Assembly (NCBI RefSeq): GCF_021606685.1
Contig: NZ_WKCB01000017.1
Span: 19,002-83,001 of the forward strand
DNA: 64,000 nt
Reading direction: 5' to 3'
DNA from: Pseudomonas syringae
GTDB taxonomy: Bacteria; Pseudomonadota; Gammaproteobacteria; Pseudomonadales; Pseudomonadaceae
The notes beneath the pieces were generated by a model that saw only the letters and a program-made list of their open reading frames with translations, was not told the DNA's origin and did no database searches. This document shows, piece by piece, positions 1 to 8,679 of the stretch. The stretch's first letter is position 1; every line of letters begins with the position of its first letter. Both the position numbers and the translations under genes were made by a program.

Positions 1-320
1 CGCCAGCGTTGCACCTGGCCGAGCACTTGGGTGTAGACCCGTTCCGGCCAGTGCAGCGTGTGCGCGCGGTAGACCAGCCAGACTTCGCCGCGCGTGAGGC
101 GCGGCACGCTGATGCCCTGGGCAATGATCTGCACGCCGCGTTGCGGCGCGCGGCGTGTCGAGTTGATCTGGCCCTGGAGGATGTACAGGGTTTTGGCCTG
201 CTTGAGCACTGGCTGCGGCGCGACGCCGCTCCACAGCCAGAAGGCGTCATAGTCACGGGCGTCGACGGCAGCGAAGGCCGGGCTTGCCAGCAACAGCCAG
301 GCGAACCACAGGTGTTTCAC
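1..320 (-). CDS. DUF3142-like secreted protein, 3' part cut off by window edge
   Basis: The frame runs off the left edge of the window, so only about the first 106 codons are present. It starts with GTG at 318-320, overlapping the TGA of the upstream gene (317-319), a GTGA arrangement that implies translational coupling. The N-terminus has a basic start, a hydrophobic stretch and an Ala-x-Ala site (LLLASPAFA), so it is probably exported. The following residues (FWLWSGV, then LYxLQGQI) match what I recall of Pseudomonas DUF3142 proteins, a family of unknown function. The identification rests on memory of the family pattern. The partner gene upstream is also exported, so the two probably act together in the envelope, but no reaction can be assigned. 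Confidence 0.6.
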   Translation of the reverse strand, partial: MKHLWFAWLLLASPAFAAVDARDYDAFWLWSGVAPQPVLKQAKTLYILQGQINSTRRAPQRGVQIIAQGISVPRLTRGEVWLVYRAHTLHWPERVYTQVLGQVQRW

Positions 321-2476
321 CAGTAGTACTGCAGCGATTTGCCCCACTGGGTATCGGCGAAACCGCTTTTGAGCTGACGGAACCACGCTTTACGCACAGC
401 GGGCTCAACGTCCTGGCCGCCGCAGCTGTTGTAACCGGCCGGTGCGTAGCAGTTGATCGCGCGGAACAGGGCGTAGGCTCTGTCGGTCTTGGGCGCCTTG
501 GCGTTGCCGATCACCTGTTTGTAACCGTCCAGGCGCGAGAAGGTTTCACCCTTGAAGCCTGACGCACTGCTGCCCAGGCTGCCGGCGGCGCGGGCCTGCT
601 CCAGGGGCATGCCGTCCAGGTTGTTGCGCAGGATGAATTCGCCTAGGCAGTTCAGGCCTTGCGGGTTTTTTGCGTCGTTCTGCAAGGTCGCAGCAGTTTG
701 CGCGATGCTCGGGCAGGCATAGCCGGATTCGGCTTTGTCGCCGTTCCACTGGAACAGTTTCAAGCTCTGGCCGCCGCTGTAGACGTAGCCCAGGCTGGTG
801 CCCAGTTTGTCCTCAGGGGCTGTGGCTGGCAGTTGCTTGAGGTCGTCGGCAAAGGTTGCGAACTGGCTGCGCAGCAAGTCTTTATAGAGCAGCACGAATT
901 GCGCGGTCTGGCGCTCCAGCGGGTCGTTGGCCTGGGTGATCTGCTGGCGCAGCAGCTCAGGCCCTGCGACGTTGCGCAGCAGTATGTAGCGCACCTGCTT
1001 GGCGCTGATCGGCGAGTCGGCCGCGAACACTTTGGCCAACTGGCCGCTGCGTTCGTAGTTCATTGCCAGGGCCAGCTCAAGCTGGTCGCGTTGCAGGGGT
1101 TGCTTGGCGAGTGGCAGCAATTGCAGCCACAGCGCTTCGGCGGCCTTCCAGTCTTGCTTGGCTTCCAGAGCCAGGGCGCGCAGGGTCTGCTGGCTGAAGG
1201 CGAAGTAATCCAGGCTCGACGGTACAGCCTCGGGCAGGTGCTTCAAGGCGGCGTCGGGTTGATGCTCGACGTACAGGGCGAACGCCGCTTGCAGGTAGTC
1301 GAACAGGGCCGGATCGTTGGCAAACACGCTTTTCTGTGCGTCGAGGTCGGCTCGGGTCAGGCTGGGTGGGGTGTGGGCGCGCATCGACATCAAGTCGGTG
1401 ACGAGCTGGATCATCGGGGTTGTGAGGGTGCCGCGATAGCTCATCAACAGCTTGAGGTCAGCCTCTTCCACCAGTTCATCCAGGCTCACGTTGCGCTCGG
1501 CGTCGGTGGCTTGCGCCAGTTGCCAGGCGTAAGCCTCGGCGAGCTTGTCGGCGTCGTCGGCCAACCAATACACCCGGCGCAGCAGCCCGCGTGCGGAGGC
1601 GGCGTAGTCGCCCTGTGGATAAGTTTTCAGGTAGTTGAGAAAGCCCTGTTCGGCAGCGGCCAGGGCGGCCTTATCCACATGCTCGAGTTGCGGCATGTCG
1701 TATTGGTCGAACGCTTGAGCCTGGGCCTGGTTGAGTGACGTGCGCGCGGCCATGTACAGCGCAGTTTCCTTCAGCCAGGGCAACTCGCTGCTGCTGGCGG
1801 CGGCAAAGCCGCGTTCGGCTTCACCGAAGCGACCACTGTAGAAGTCCGCGGCCGCTTGCAGGTAGGTGCGCAGCAGGCGGCCGTTGGAGGAGTCGATCGG
1901 CTTGGCGACAATCTGGCCATCCGAACTGCAGGTGGTGAGCAACTGCAGCCGCGCCTTGACCAGTTCATCGCGCTCGGCGGCGGGCACGTCGGCCTTGATG
2001 ACCTGGCTGATAAACGCGGTGGCGCTGTCGTCGTTGTTGCTGCGGCAGCGGCTGCCTTCGCCGCTGAGGAACGCGTCACCGGCGGCCTCGGCGTTGTCAC
2101 GCTGGATACCCAGGGGTTTGAGCAGGGCGTCGAGTTCGGCGGTACGCGAGTTGTCCGGCTGGTTGTCGGGTTCTTCGTTTGTCGCGGGCACAGGCGTCAG
2201 GCGATACACGGCAAACGGCACCGGGCCAAAGCCCTGGGCCAGGTCGTCTGCGCTCAAGGCATTGGGCGTCAGGGCGGCGGCTTTCTTGTCGGCCAGCAGC
2301 AGGCGCAGGTTCACACGACTGTCGTTGCCGGGGCTGAGGAAGGGCTGGTTGCTGCAGGCGTCGAGGCTGTCACGCGAGACACGCCAGTCGGGGTAGCACG
2401 AATCGTCTGAGCTGGCCTGGGCCGGTAGGGAAATGGCGGCGAGCAGTGCCAGGGGTGACAGAAAACCGATGCGCAT
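317..2476 (-). CDS. Exported helical-repeat (TPR-like) protein of unknown function
   Basis: A 719-residue protein with a clear Sec signal peptide (MRIGFLSPLALLAAISLPAQA). The body is rich in Ala, Leu and Gln with repeated helical hairpins such as AAADFYSGRFGEAERGFAAA and AEQGFLNYLKTYPQGDYAASAR. This is the pattern of TPR or SEL1-like solenoids and resembles what automatic pipelines call YfiO-like. Several cysteines in the C-terminal 150 residues (near CPS, CLG, CYAP, CGG) could form disulfides in the periplasm. It is the first gene of a coupled pair with the DUF3142 gene, whose GTG overlaps its stop codon. A scaffold or envelope-assembly role is inference only. The ATG is preceded by an AGGA-type ribosome site. 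Confidence 0.6.
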   Translation of the reverse strand: MRIGFLSPLALLAAISLPAQASSDDSCYPDWRVSRDSLDACSNQPFLSPGNDSRVNLRLLLADKKAAALTPNALSADDLAQGFGPVPFAVYRLTPVPATNEEPDNQPDNSRTAELDALLKPLGIQRDNAEAAGDAFLSGEGSRCRSNNDDSATAFISQVIKADVPAAERDELVKARLQLLTTCSSDGQIVAKPIDSSNGRLLRTYLQAAADFYSGRFGEAERGFAAASSSELPWLKETALYMAARTSLNQAQAQAFDQYDMPQLEHVDKAALAAAEQGFLNYLKTYPQGDYAASARGLLRRVYWLADDADKLAEAYAWQLAQATDAERNVSLDELVEEADLKLLMSYRGTLTTPMIQLVTDLMSMRAHTPPSLTRADLDAQKSVFANDPALFDYLQAAFALYVEHQPDAALKHLPEAVPSSLDYFAFSQQTLRALALEAKQDWKAAEALWLQLLPLAKQPLQRDQLELALAMNYERSGQLAKVFAADSPISAKQVRYILLRNVAGPELLRQQITQANDPLERQTAQFVLLYKDLLRSQFATFADDLKQLPATAPEDKLGTSLGYVYSGGQSLKLFQWNGDKAESGYACPSIAQTAATLQNDAKNPQGLNCLGEFILRNNLDGMPLEQARAAGSLGSSASGFKGETFSRLDGYKQVIGNAKAPKTDRAYALFRAINCYAPAGYNSCGGQDVEPAVRKAWFRQLKSGFADTQWGKSLQYYW

Positions 2477-2655
2477 GACGTGTCCTTGATCCTGAGTCCT
2501 TGGAGGGGCGCAATAATAGCTTGTTCCTGCTGGCGCTTAGGTGAAGCCCTACACAAAATGCTGATTTGTCCGATTCCAGAAGCGAGTCAGAGGCTTTTGT
2601 CCTAGAGTGGCGGTGGTTGCACTGAGGCAGTCAGGGCAGTGGCAGGGGAATCGAA

Positions 2656-4257
2656 GTGCGACGGTCTGTGGTAGAGCAAAACGGTAAGGCCGGGGCGGCA
2701 ACCGCGTTCAACCGCCTCGCGTGGGAGGGCGTCGGTTGGCTCGGCCGACTGTGGTGGGTGCCGATCCTGGCACTGGCTATGGCCCTACGGTTTTACCACC
2801 TGACGTCGGCGGCGATCTGGGGCGACGAAGGCTCCAGCCTGCTGCTCAGTGAATACGCTGCGGCCGACCTGTGGTTTCACGCGGCCCATGATGTGCACCC
2901 GCCGCTGTATTTCTTCATGCTGCGCGGCTGGATCGAACTGTTCGGCGACGGCATCTGGTCGATACGCGGCATGAGCGCCCTGCCTGGCGTGGTGGCCGTG
3001 GGCCTGGGCATCTGGCTCACGCGGCAGTTGTCCACCCGGTGTGCGGCCGTGCTGGCTGGTGTCCTGCTGGCACTGCTGCCGACGGCGGTGCGCTACAGCC
3101 AGGAAGTGCGCATGTACTCGCTGCTGGCCGTGTGGCTGTTGGCCGCCACGCTGGCGCTGGTGTACTGGGTGCGGCAACCCGAGCGCACGCGTTATCTCAT
3201 CGCGTATGTCGTGTTGATGAGTGCCGGTTTCTATACCCACTACTTCACCGCGCTGTGCGTGCTGGTGCATTGGGCCTACCTGGGTGTGCTGTGTTGGCCT
3301 CAACCGCGCGGGCAGCGCCTGATCGTGCGCCCGGCGTGGTGGTTGACCAACGTCGCGATTGTGCTGTTGTACCTGCCCTGGCTGCCGAACCTGGTGGACC
3401 TGGTCCTGCATGTCGAAGAGCTCAATGTGGGCGGGGATATCGGCTGGGAAGAACCGGTCACCCTGTTCTCCCTGCCGTCGATGCTCTGGCAGTTCTTGCT
3501 CCAGGATGAAGGCGATGGTGTCTGGCTGCCGATGTTCTGGCTGTTACCGTGCTTGCTGATCGCGCTTGTCGTAGTGACCGCCGCGCGCGACCGCGAGCGC
3601 TACCGGCCCGCCAGCCTGCCGGCGCTGTTGTTCTTGCTGCCGTTGTTGCTGGTGTACGCGGTGTCGTTTATTTCACCGGTGTTTATCGAGCGCTACCTGA
3701 CCGTGTACGCCCTGGGCCTGCCAATCGTGGTGGCTATAGCCATCGACCGTCTGCCGCCGCGCCTGTCACTGCTGGGGGTGGGGGTGTTTGTGCTGTTTGT
3801 GGGCGTAGAACTGGCGGGTCTCAAAAATACTTTAACCGTGGATGAACACGACCAATTCAACGTGCCGGTGGAGTTCGTCAATCGCAACTACCAGGAAGAC
3901 GACCGCATCGTCCTCAGCGACATGCTGTGGTACCTCAGCTACGTCTATTACGACCAGACCGACGCCCAGTTGCAGCTGTACACACCGCCCAAGCCCGATG
4001 GCACGCCAACCCGGCCGAATGCCTATGGCTTCGGCACGCTGGTGGACCAGGATGGCGGGCGCATCTACCTCGACCATCTGTCGGCGTTGCCTGCCGGCAC
4101 CCGTCGCGTGTGGTTGATCAGCAGCGACGACACGGACGACTTCGCACCGCTGCCAGACGGCTGGCGCGAACTCAGTCGCCAGGACGGCGGCGGCGCGCGT
4201 GCCCGCTTGTTCGTGTTGTGCAACGCGGCGCCGCCGCAACCCCAAGGCTGCCGCTAG
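2656..4257 (+). CDS. GT39-family membrane glycosyltransferase
   Basis: A 533-residue polytopic membrane protein with roughly ten hydrophobic segments. The first extracytoplasmic loop after helix 1 carries WGDEGSS, the acidic DE signature of the GT-C fold (PMT/ArnT class, GT39) that binds the metal and lipid-phosphate sugar donor. The next conserved patch, DVHPPLYFFMLRGW, with YSQEVRMYSL further on, is also typical of this family. The C-terminal 150 residues are soluble and probably periplasmic. The start is GTG at 2656, preceded by AGGGGAA at good spacing. It is divergent from the upstream pair, and the 179 bp between must hold both promoters. The enzyme probably moves a sugar from polyprenyl phosphate to lipid or protein, but the acceptor cannot be read from the sequence. 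Confidence 0.8.
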   Translation: MRRSVVEQNGKAGAATAFNRLAWEGVGWLGRLWWVPILALAMALRFYHLTSAAIWGDEGSSLLLSEYAAADLWFHAAHDVHPPLYFFMLRGWIELFGDGIWSIRGMSALPGVVAVGLGIWLTRQLSTRCAAVLAGVLLALLPTAVRYSQEVRMYSLLAVWLLAATLALVYWVRQPERTRYLIAYVVLMSAGFYTHYFTALCVLVHWAYLGVLCWPQPRGQRLIVRPAWWLTNVAIVLLYLPWLPNLVDLVLHVEELNVGGDIGWEEPVTLFSLPSMLWQFLLQDEGDGVWLPMFWLLPCLLIALVVVTAARDRERYRPASLPALLFLLPLLLVYAVSFISPVFIERYLTVYALGLPIVVAIAIDRLPPRLSLLGVGVFVLFVGVELAGLKNTLTVDEHDQFNVPVEFVNRNYQEDDRIVLSDMLWYLSYVYYDQTDAQLQLYTPPKPDGTPTRPNAYGFGTLVDQDGGRIYLDHLSALPAGTRRVWLISSDDTDDFAPLPDGWRELSRQDGGGARARLFVLCNAAPPQPQGCR

Positions 4258-4290
4258 ACTCGTTTAAACCTTTGCCATCAGGAGCCCACC

Positions 4291-4536
4291 ATGGAATCGC
4301 CAGTGCACAGCCTACCCTCACTGTTCAAGCAGCTTGGCCTGCCGGACGACCCGGTCAGCATTGAACAGTTCGTGGCCGCTCATTCGCCGCTCAAGCCGGA
4401 TTTGAAATTGGCCGATGCGTTTTTCTGGACGGCCAGCCAGCGCGCATTTTTGCGCGAGGAAATTCTGGAGGATGCGGATTGGGCTGAGGTGGTGGATGAG
4501 TTGAATCTGATGTTGCGGGGTGGGCGAGGGGTGTGA
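4291..4536 (+). CDS. DUF2789 domain-containing small protein
   Basis: An 81-residue soluble protein that fills the length of the DUF2789 family. Its opening (PVHSLPSLFKQLGLPDD, then FVAAHSPL) and its acidic middle (LREEILEDADWAEVVDELN) match my memory of Pseudomonas DUF2789 proteins. No catalytic motif is visible and no function is known for the family. AGGAG lies about ten bases before the ATG. It is 33 bp downstream of the glycosyltransferase and may be co-transcribed with it. Confidence 0.75.
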   Translation: MESPVHSLPSLFKQLGLPDDPVSIEQFVAAHSPLKPDLKLADAFFWTASQRAFLREEILEDADWAEVVDELNLMLRGGRGV

Positions 4537-4679
4537 CGCAACGGGCTTTAAACGAGCAGTCAAATTGCCCTGAGGTAGCAGGTTAGGAAGTTTCCTATCG
4601 ACTAAACGGAAGTGGACGATAGCGACCAGCGTGAGGAGCCCTGTATTAACAGGCGCTGATTTCCTCCTCTGGAATAAGC

Positions 4680-5333
4680 ATGAAACGACTAATTCCTCGC
4701 GCGGATATTGAAAAGTATGACCTCGCAAAAATCGAGAGCCCTTATTTTTCTGTAATCAAGGTCAGAGAGTTCTTCCGTGCACCTTTTGCACTGCCGGGGC
4801 TGAGTGAGCTTCTTAATGAGTGCGGTTTATCCCCTGTTTGTTGTCCCACGGGAAAAGATCAGCATCGGGTGCTGGACAAACTGGCAGCCGGAGATTGGTT
4901 GTTCTTGATGGATCATCCCTTTCTTCCTCTGAGTAGAGAATGTCGCGTTAGATATGGGCATTTGATGGGGCGTCGGCGTTATATCGGCCCGGGTAAATGG
5001 GAGAAGGTCGGTATTGATTATGACGGTGTTAAAAACACCGCGATCCTGGCCGCTAATCGGCTGGTTTCCTTAGGGGATGAGGGGCGAGTATTTGCATCGA
5101 GCGGCAAGGATCTCGCGAACACCACAAGGGTTATGACCCAACGATGGGTAAGGCTTGATAGTCGCGATGAGCAACTCACCCACCAATCGGTTGAGCGTCG
5201 GTACGGTGAGCTGCGGCACGTCAAGCAACGCTATCTTGAGGGGGATGATAGCTGGCAAGTGGGTGGCCAATCATGGCACTGGCAACCTGTAACACCGGAT
5301 ATAGCCTACGAATACAAGGATGATGAGACATGA
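4680..5333 (+). CDS. Hypothetical soluble protein, first gene of a coupled pair
   Basis: I do not recognise this 217-residue protein. It has no signal peptide or membrane segment and is rich in charged residues, with two cysteines in a row (PVCCPTG) and a Trp-rich end (SWQVGGQSWHWQP). Base composition is visibly more AT-rich than the flanking genes, which suggests later acquisition. The next gene starts inside its stop codon (ATGA at 5330-5333) and encodes a four-helix membrane protein. A soluble unknown coupled to a small membrane protein is a layout seen in toxin-immunity and effector-immunity pairs, but no toxin motif is visible, so this is a guess. The TCCTCCTC upstream is in the wrong orientation to be a ribosome site, and the true site is weak. 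Confidence 0.6.
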   Translation: MKRLIPRADIEKYDLAKIESPYFSVIKVREFFRAPFALPGLSELLNECGLSPVCCPTGKDQHRVLDKLAAGDWLFLMDHPFLPLSRECRVRYGHLMGRRRYIGPGKWEKVGIDYDGVKNTAILAANRLVSLGDEGRVFASSGKDLANTTRVMTQRWVRLDSRDEQLTHQSVERRYGELRHVKQRYLEGDDSWQVGGQSWHWQPVTPDIAYEYKDDET

Positions 5334-5767
5334 CGCGTAAGCAGGTTTTCTGGTTTTGGGGTGGGATGGATGCCATCTATTTGGCTCGGTATGTCATCAC
5401 CAGCGCAATGGGCGGAAGAGTTCCCTATTTTAGTGATGCACAGAGTGCGCTATGGCTTCTACGCGAGCACAGTGTTGTACCGCTTTATATGTTTGGGTTT
5501 GCCATGTTGTTGCAAGTCTCCGTCATCATCTCTTGTGTGCTCTTTTTCCTCAAAAGCGCAGCAGTAAAATGGGTTGTCTATCTTCAAACACCGTTGCGGC
5601 TAGCCTTAGTAGTTCCTTCCGTCTCGCTCCTGTTTTTGGGCGCTAAGGCAGTTCCAAGCTATAACCTGGTGTTAATGGCTGCGTTGCTCGTTCTATCCGA
5701 AACAGCGAAGGTCTGGAGCGTTTGGCGGTGGAGCAGACGGAATGCCCATGCCGAACAGCCGGCCTAA
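5330..5767 (+). CDS. Four-helix inner-membrane protein, unknown
   Basis: A 145-residue protein with four predicted hydrophobic helices: around residues 12-28, 50-74 (PLYMFGFAMLLQVSVIISCV), 84-104 and 110-128. It ends with a basic tail (WRWSRRNAHA), which puts the C-terminus in the cytoplasm. It starts with ATG overlapping the TGA of the upstream hypothetical gene, so the two are translationally coupled. I recognise no family. The context would fit an immunity or anchoring partner of the upstream protein, but that is inference. The pair shares the same lower GC content, in contrast to the genes on both sides. Confidence 0.55.
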   Translation: MTRKQVFWFWGGMDAIYLARYVITSAMGGRVPYFSDAQSALWLLREHSVVPLYMFGFAMLLQVSVIISCVLFFLKSAAVKWVVYLQTPLRLALVVPSVSLLFLGAKAVPSYNLVLMAALLVLSETAKVWSVWRWSRRNAHAEQPA

Positions 5768-5925
5768 GGCCACCTCGGATCTAAATGTGGGAGGGTCGGT
5801 GTTGCAGCTACTGCTGAAAACCCACCACCCACGCCAGAACCGGCTTTACTCCTCCCTACCTCTTCCCACCACCCATCAGCAAAATTGTTTCAAAACTTGA
5901 CGCATTTGGTGTCATCCATCATATT

Positions 5926-5958
5926 GATAGTTAGCAAACTAACTGTATGCGAACTATC
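5926..5958. promoter_or_regulatory. Palindromic operator candidate of the marR-efflux operon
   Basis: Two nested inverted repeats lie directly in front of the marR start. AGTTAG-CAAA-CTAACT occupies 5929-5944, and the outer arms GATAGTT (5926-5932) and AACTATC (5952-5958) are also perfectly complementary. AT-rich dyads of this size directly upstream of a marR gene are the usual binding sites of the encoded repressor, so autorepression of the whole operon is the simplest reading. The dyads are seen; the binding is inferred. Confidence 0.55.
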
Positions 5959-5960
5959 CA

Positions 5961-6398
5961 GTGTCCCAGACCCTTGAACAACTCCACATGAACCTCAGCA
6001 GCAGCATGGTGGTGGGCGCCCGTAACTGGCGCAAAATCTGCCAGACCACGCTGGTGAGCTATGGTATTTCCGAAGCCTGCGCCGTGCCGTTGTTGATGAT
6101 CGGCCGCTTGGGCGATGGCGTGCATCAGGTCAAAGTGGCCCAGGCGTCGGGGATGGAAAGCCCGTCGCTGGTGCGCTTGCTCGACCGCTTGTGCCACGAC
6201 GGTTACGTGTGCCGCACCGAAGATGCCCACGACCGTCGCGCCAAGGCCCTGAGCCTGACCGAGCGCGGCCGTGAGCTGGTGCAAGCAGTGGAGGCGCAGT
6301 TGGTGCGCCTGCGCAAGGATGTACTGGCGGATATCGCCCCCAATGATCTGGAAGCCGCGCTGCGGGTGTTGCGCGCCTTCGAGGCAGCGACCCCTTGA
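5961..6398 (+). CDS. MarR-family transcriptional regulator
   Basis: A 145-residue winged-helix regulator of the usual MarR size. The recognition-helix region reads VAQASGMESPSLVRLLDRLCHDGYV and the wing reads DAHDRRAKALSLTERG, the family signature with the DxRxxxxxLT pattern. MarR dimers normally repress and are released by small phenolic or hydrophobic ligands. The start is GTG at 5961; an internal ATG (M10, 5988) is an alternative, since neither has a strong ribosome site. Its stop codon overlaps the TTG start of the FUSC gene, so it is the first gene of an efflux operon that it probably controls through the dyad at 5926-5958. Confidence 0.85.
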   Translation: MSQTLEQLHMNLSSSMVVGARNWRKICQTTLVSYGISEACAVPLLMIGRLGDGVHQVKVAQASGMESPSLVRLLDRLCHDGYVCRTEDAHDRRAKALSLTERGRELVQAVEAQLVRLRKDVLADIAPNDLEAALRVLRAFEAATP

Positions 6399-8473
6399 AC
6401 GGATTTTTTACCGGCTTCCCGCCCGCCCGCGACTGGTTCTATGGGGTGCGTACCTTCGCCGCGTCGATGATCGCGCTGTATATCGCCATGCTGATGCAGA
6501 TGCCGCGTCCGTATTGGGCGATGGCCACGGTGTATATCGTCTCCAGCCCGTTTGTCGGCCCTACCAGCTCCAAGGCCCTGTACCGTGCCATCGGCACTCT
6601 GATGGGGGCGGCGGCGGCAGTGTTTTTTGTGCCGATGTTCGTGCAATCGCCGTACATTCTGGTGGTGGTGATTGCGCTGTGGACGGGCACCTTGCTGTTT
6701 CTCTCCATGCACCTGCGCACCGCCAACAACTATGCGCTGATGCTGGCGGGCTACACCCTGCCGCTGATCGCCTTGCCAGTGGTCGACAACCCCTTGGCGG
6801 TGTGGGATGTGGCCGAGGCGCGTACCGAGGAAATTTTCCTCGGTATCGCGGTAGCCGCCGTGGTGGGCGCGATGTTCTGGCCACGCCGACTGATGCCGGT
6901 GTTCGACGGCTCGGTAGCCAAGTGGTTTGCCGATGCGCAGGTCTACAGCCAACGCTTTTTGACCCGCAATGTCGAGCCTGAAGAGGTCAGCACATTACGC
7001 GGCGGCATGGTCGCCACCTTCAACACCCTTGAATTGATGATTGGCCAGTTGCCCCACGAAGGCGCGCGACCACAGACGGTGCGCAACACCAAGGAACTGC
7101 GCGGGCGCATGATCCACCTGCTGCCGGTGATCGACGCCCTGGACGATGCGATTTACGCGATCGAGCACCGCGCACCGGAATTTCTCGATCAGCTCACGCC
7201 GTTGCTGGAAGCCGCCAATGCCTGGCTGCAGAGCACCACTCAGGCAGCGCCCCTCGAGCGCTGGCGCGTGCTACGCGACGCAATCGATGCCGCCCAGCCC
7301 CAGGGCGAAGCGCTGGACGATCGCCACACGCTGTTGTTTTCCAACGCCCTGTACCGCCTGGGCGAATGGGTTGACCTGTGGCAAGACTGCCGCAGCCTGC
7401 AAGCCGCCATCCAGTGCGAAAGCCAGGACACCTGGCGCGCCGTCTACCGCCACTGGCGCCTGGGCCGGCTGACGCCATTTCTCGACCGTGGCCTGATGTT
7501 CTACTCGGCGTTTTCCACCGTCTCCGCGATCATCGTCGCCTCGGTGCTGTGGATTCTGCTGGGCTGGACCGACGGCGGCAGCGCGGTGATCCTCGCGGCC
7601 GTGGCCTGCAGTTTTTTTGCGACCATGGACGACCCGGCGCCGCAGATCTATCGGTTCTTTTTCTGGACCGCCATGTCGGTGCTGTTCGCCAGCCTCTATC
7701 TGTTCCTGGTGCTGCCCAACCTGCACGATTTCCCGATGCTGGTGCTGGCGTTTGCGGTGCCGTTCATCTGCATTGGCACGCTCACGGTGCAGCCGCGTTT
7801 CTACCTGGGCATGCTGCTGACGCTGGTGAACACCTCGTCGTTCATCAGCATCCAGGGCGCCTATGACGCGGACTTTTTAAACTTCGCCAACGTCAACCTG
7901 GCCGGGCCAGTGGGCCTGCTGTTCGCCTTTGTGTGGACGTTGATCGCGCGGCCCTTCGGCGCCGAACTGGCGGCCAAGCGCCTGACCCGTTTCAGCTGGC
8001 GCGATATCGTCAGCCTCACCGAGCCCGCGACCCTGGCCGAACACCGGCATATGGCCGCGCAGATGCTCGACCGCCTGATGCAGCACCTGCCGCGCCTGGC
8101 CCTCACCGGGCAGGACACCGGCATTGCCCTGCGCGACTTGCGCGTGGCGCTCAACCTGCTCGACCTGCTGGCCTACTCGCCACGCATCCTCGGCGTGCCA
8201 CGGGTGCTGCTCAACCAGGTGGTGGAAGGCGTGGGCGCTTACTTCAAGGCGTGTCTCAAGGCGGGTGAACGCTTGCCGGCGCCGAGCGGTCTGCTGATGA
8301 CCCTCGACCGCACGCGCCGCGCCCTCAACGGTCAGGGCCTGCAAGACGAAGACGATACCCGCGTGCACCTGCTGCACGCACTGGCTGGTTTGCGCCTGGC
8401 GCTGTTGCCCGGCGTGGAATTTATCGGCGGCAGCGAGATGGAAGCGCCGCTGCCTGATGGAGCGCCTTTATGA
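6395..8473 (+). CDS. FUSC-family inner-membrane exporter (AaeB-like)
   Basis: A 692-residue membrane protein with the two-block FUSC architecture. Five or six helices lie in the first 170 residues, followed by a soluble domain of about 200 residues, a second helix block near residues 370-510 and a C-terminal soluble domain. The entry motif PRPYWAMATVYIVSSPFVG and the matching second-block motif are typical of the aromatic-acid exporter AaeB and related FUSC proteins. The start appears to be TTG at 6395, overlapping the marR stop. It is followed with 4-base overlaps by DUF1656, HlyD and NodT-type genes, which together make a complete tripartite pump from cytoplasm to outside. The substrate is probably an aromatic or other organic acid, by family analogy only. 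Confidence 0.88.
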   Translation: MNGFFTGFPPARDWFYGVRTFAASMIALYIAMLMQMPRPYWAMATVYIVSSPFVGPTSSKALYRAIGTLMGAAAAVFFVPMFVQSPYILVVVIALWTGTLLFLSMHLRTANNYALMLAGYTLPLIALPVVDNPLAVWDVAEARTEEIFLGIAVAAVVGAMFWPRRLMPVFDGSVAKWFADAQVYSQRFLTRNVEPEEVSTLRGGMVATFNTLELMIGQLPHEGARPQTVRNTKELRGRMIHLLPVIDALDDAIYAIEHRAPEFLDQLTPLLEAANAWLQSTTQAAPLERWRVLRDAIDAAQPQGEALDDRHTLLFSNALYRLGEWVDLWQDCRSLQAAIQCESQDTWRAVYRHWRLGRLTPFLDRGLMFYSAFSTVSAIIVASVLWILLGWTDGGSAVILAAVACSFFATMDDPAPQIYRFFFWTAMSVLFASLYLFLVLPNLHDFPMLVLAFAVPFICIGTLTVQPRFYLGMLLTLVNTSSFISIQGAYDADFLNFANVNLAGPVGLLFAFVWTLIARPFGAELAAKRLTRFSWRDIVSLTEPATLAEHRHMAAQMLDRLMQHLPRLALTGQDTGIALRDLRVALNLLDLLAYSPRILGVPRVLLNQVVEGVGAYFKACLKAGERLPAPSGLLMTLDRTRRALNGQGLQDEDDTRVHLLHALAGLRLALLPGVEFIGGSEMEAPLPDGAPL

Positions 8474-8679
8474 TCGGTGATCTGGATATCAGCGGGGTGT
8501 TCCTGCCCACGCTGCTGGTGCTGATGGGCATTACGTATGTGTTGTTCCTGGTGGTGCACGGGTTGTTGACCCGCCTCCACTTCTATCGCCTGGTCTGGCA
8601 CCGGGCATTGTTCAATGTGGGACTCTATGCGCTGTTGCTGGGCGCGGTGGACTCACTCAGTCGATACCTGATGACATGA
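8470..8679 (+). CDS. DUF1656 (AaeX-like) small membrane protein
   Basis: A 69-residue protein with two hydrophobic helices, around residues 10-30 and 45-62. The opening IGDLDISGVFLPTLL and the RLHFYRLVWHRALFNVGLY segment are hallmarks of DUF1656, the family of E. coli AaeX. These proteins always sit between a FUSC exporter and an HlyD adaptor and are thought to assist pump assembly. The ATG overlaps the FUSC stop (ATGA) and its own stop overlaps the next start. Confidence 0.88.
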   Translation: MIGDLDISGVFLPTLLVLMGITYVLFLVVHGLLTRLHFYRLVWHRALFNVGLYALLLGAVDSLSRYLMT

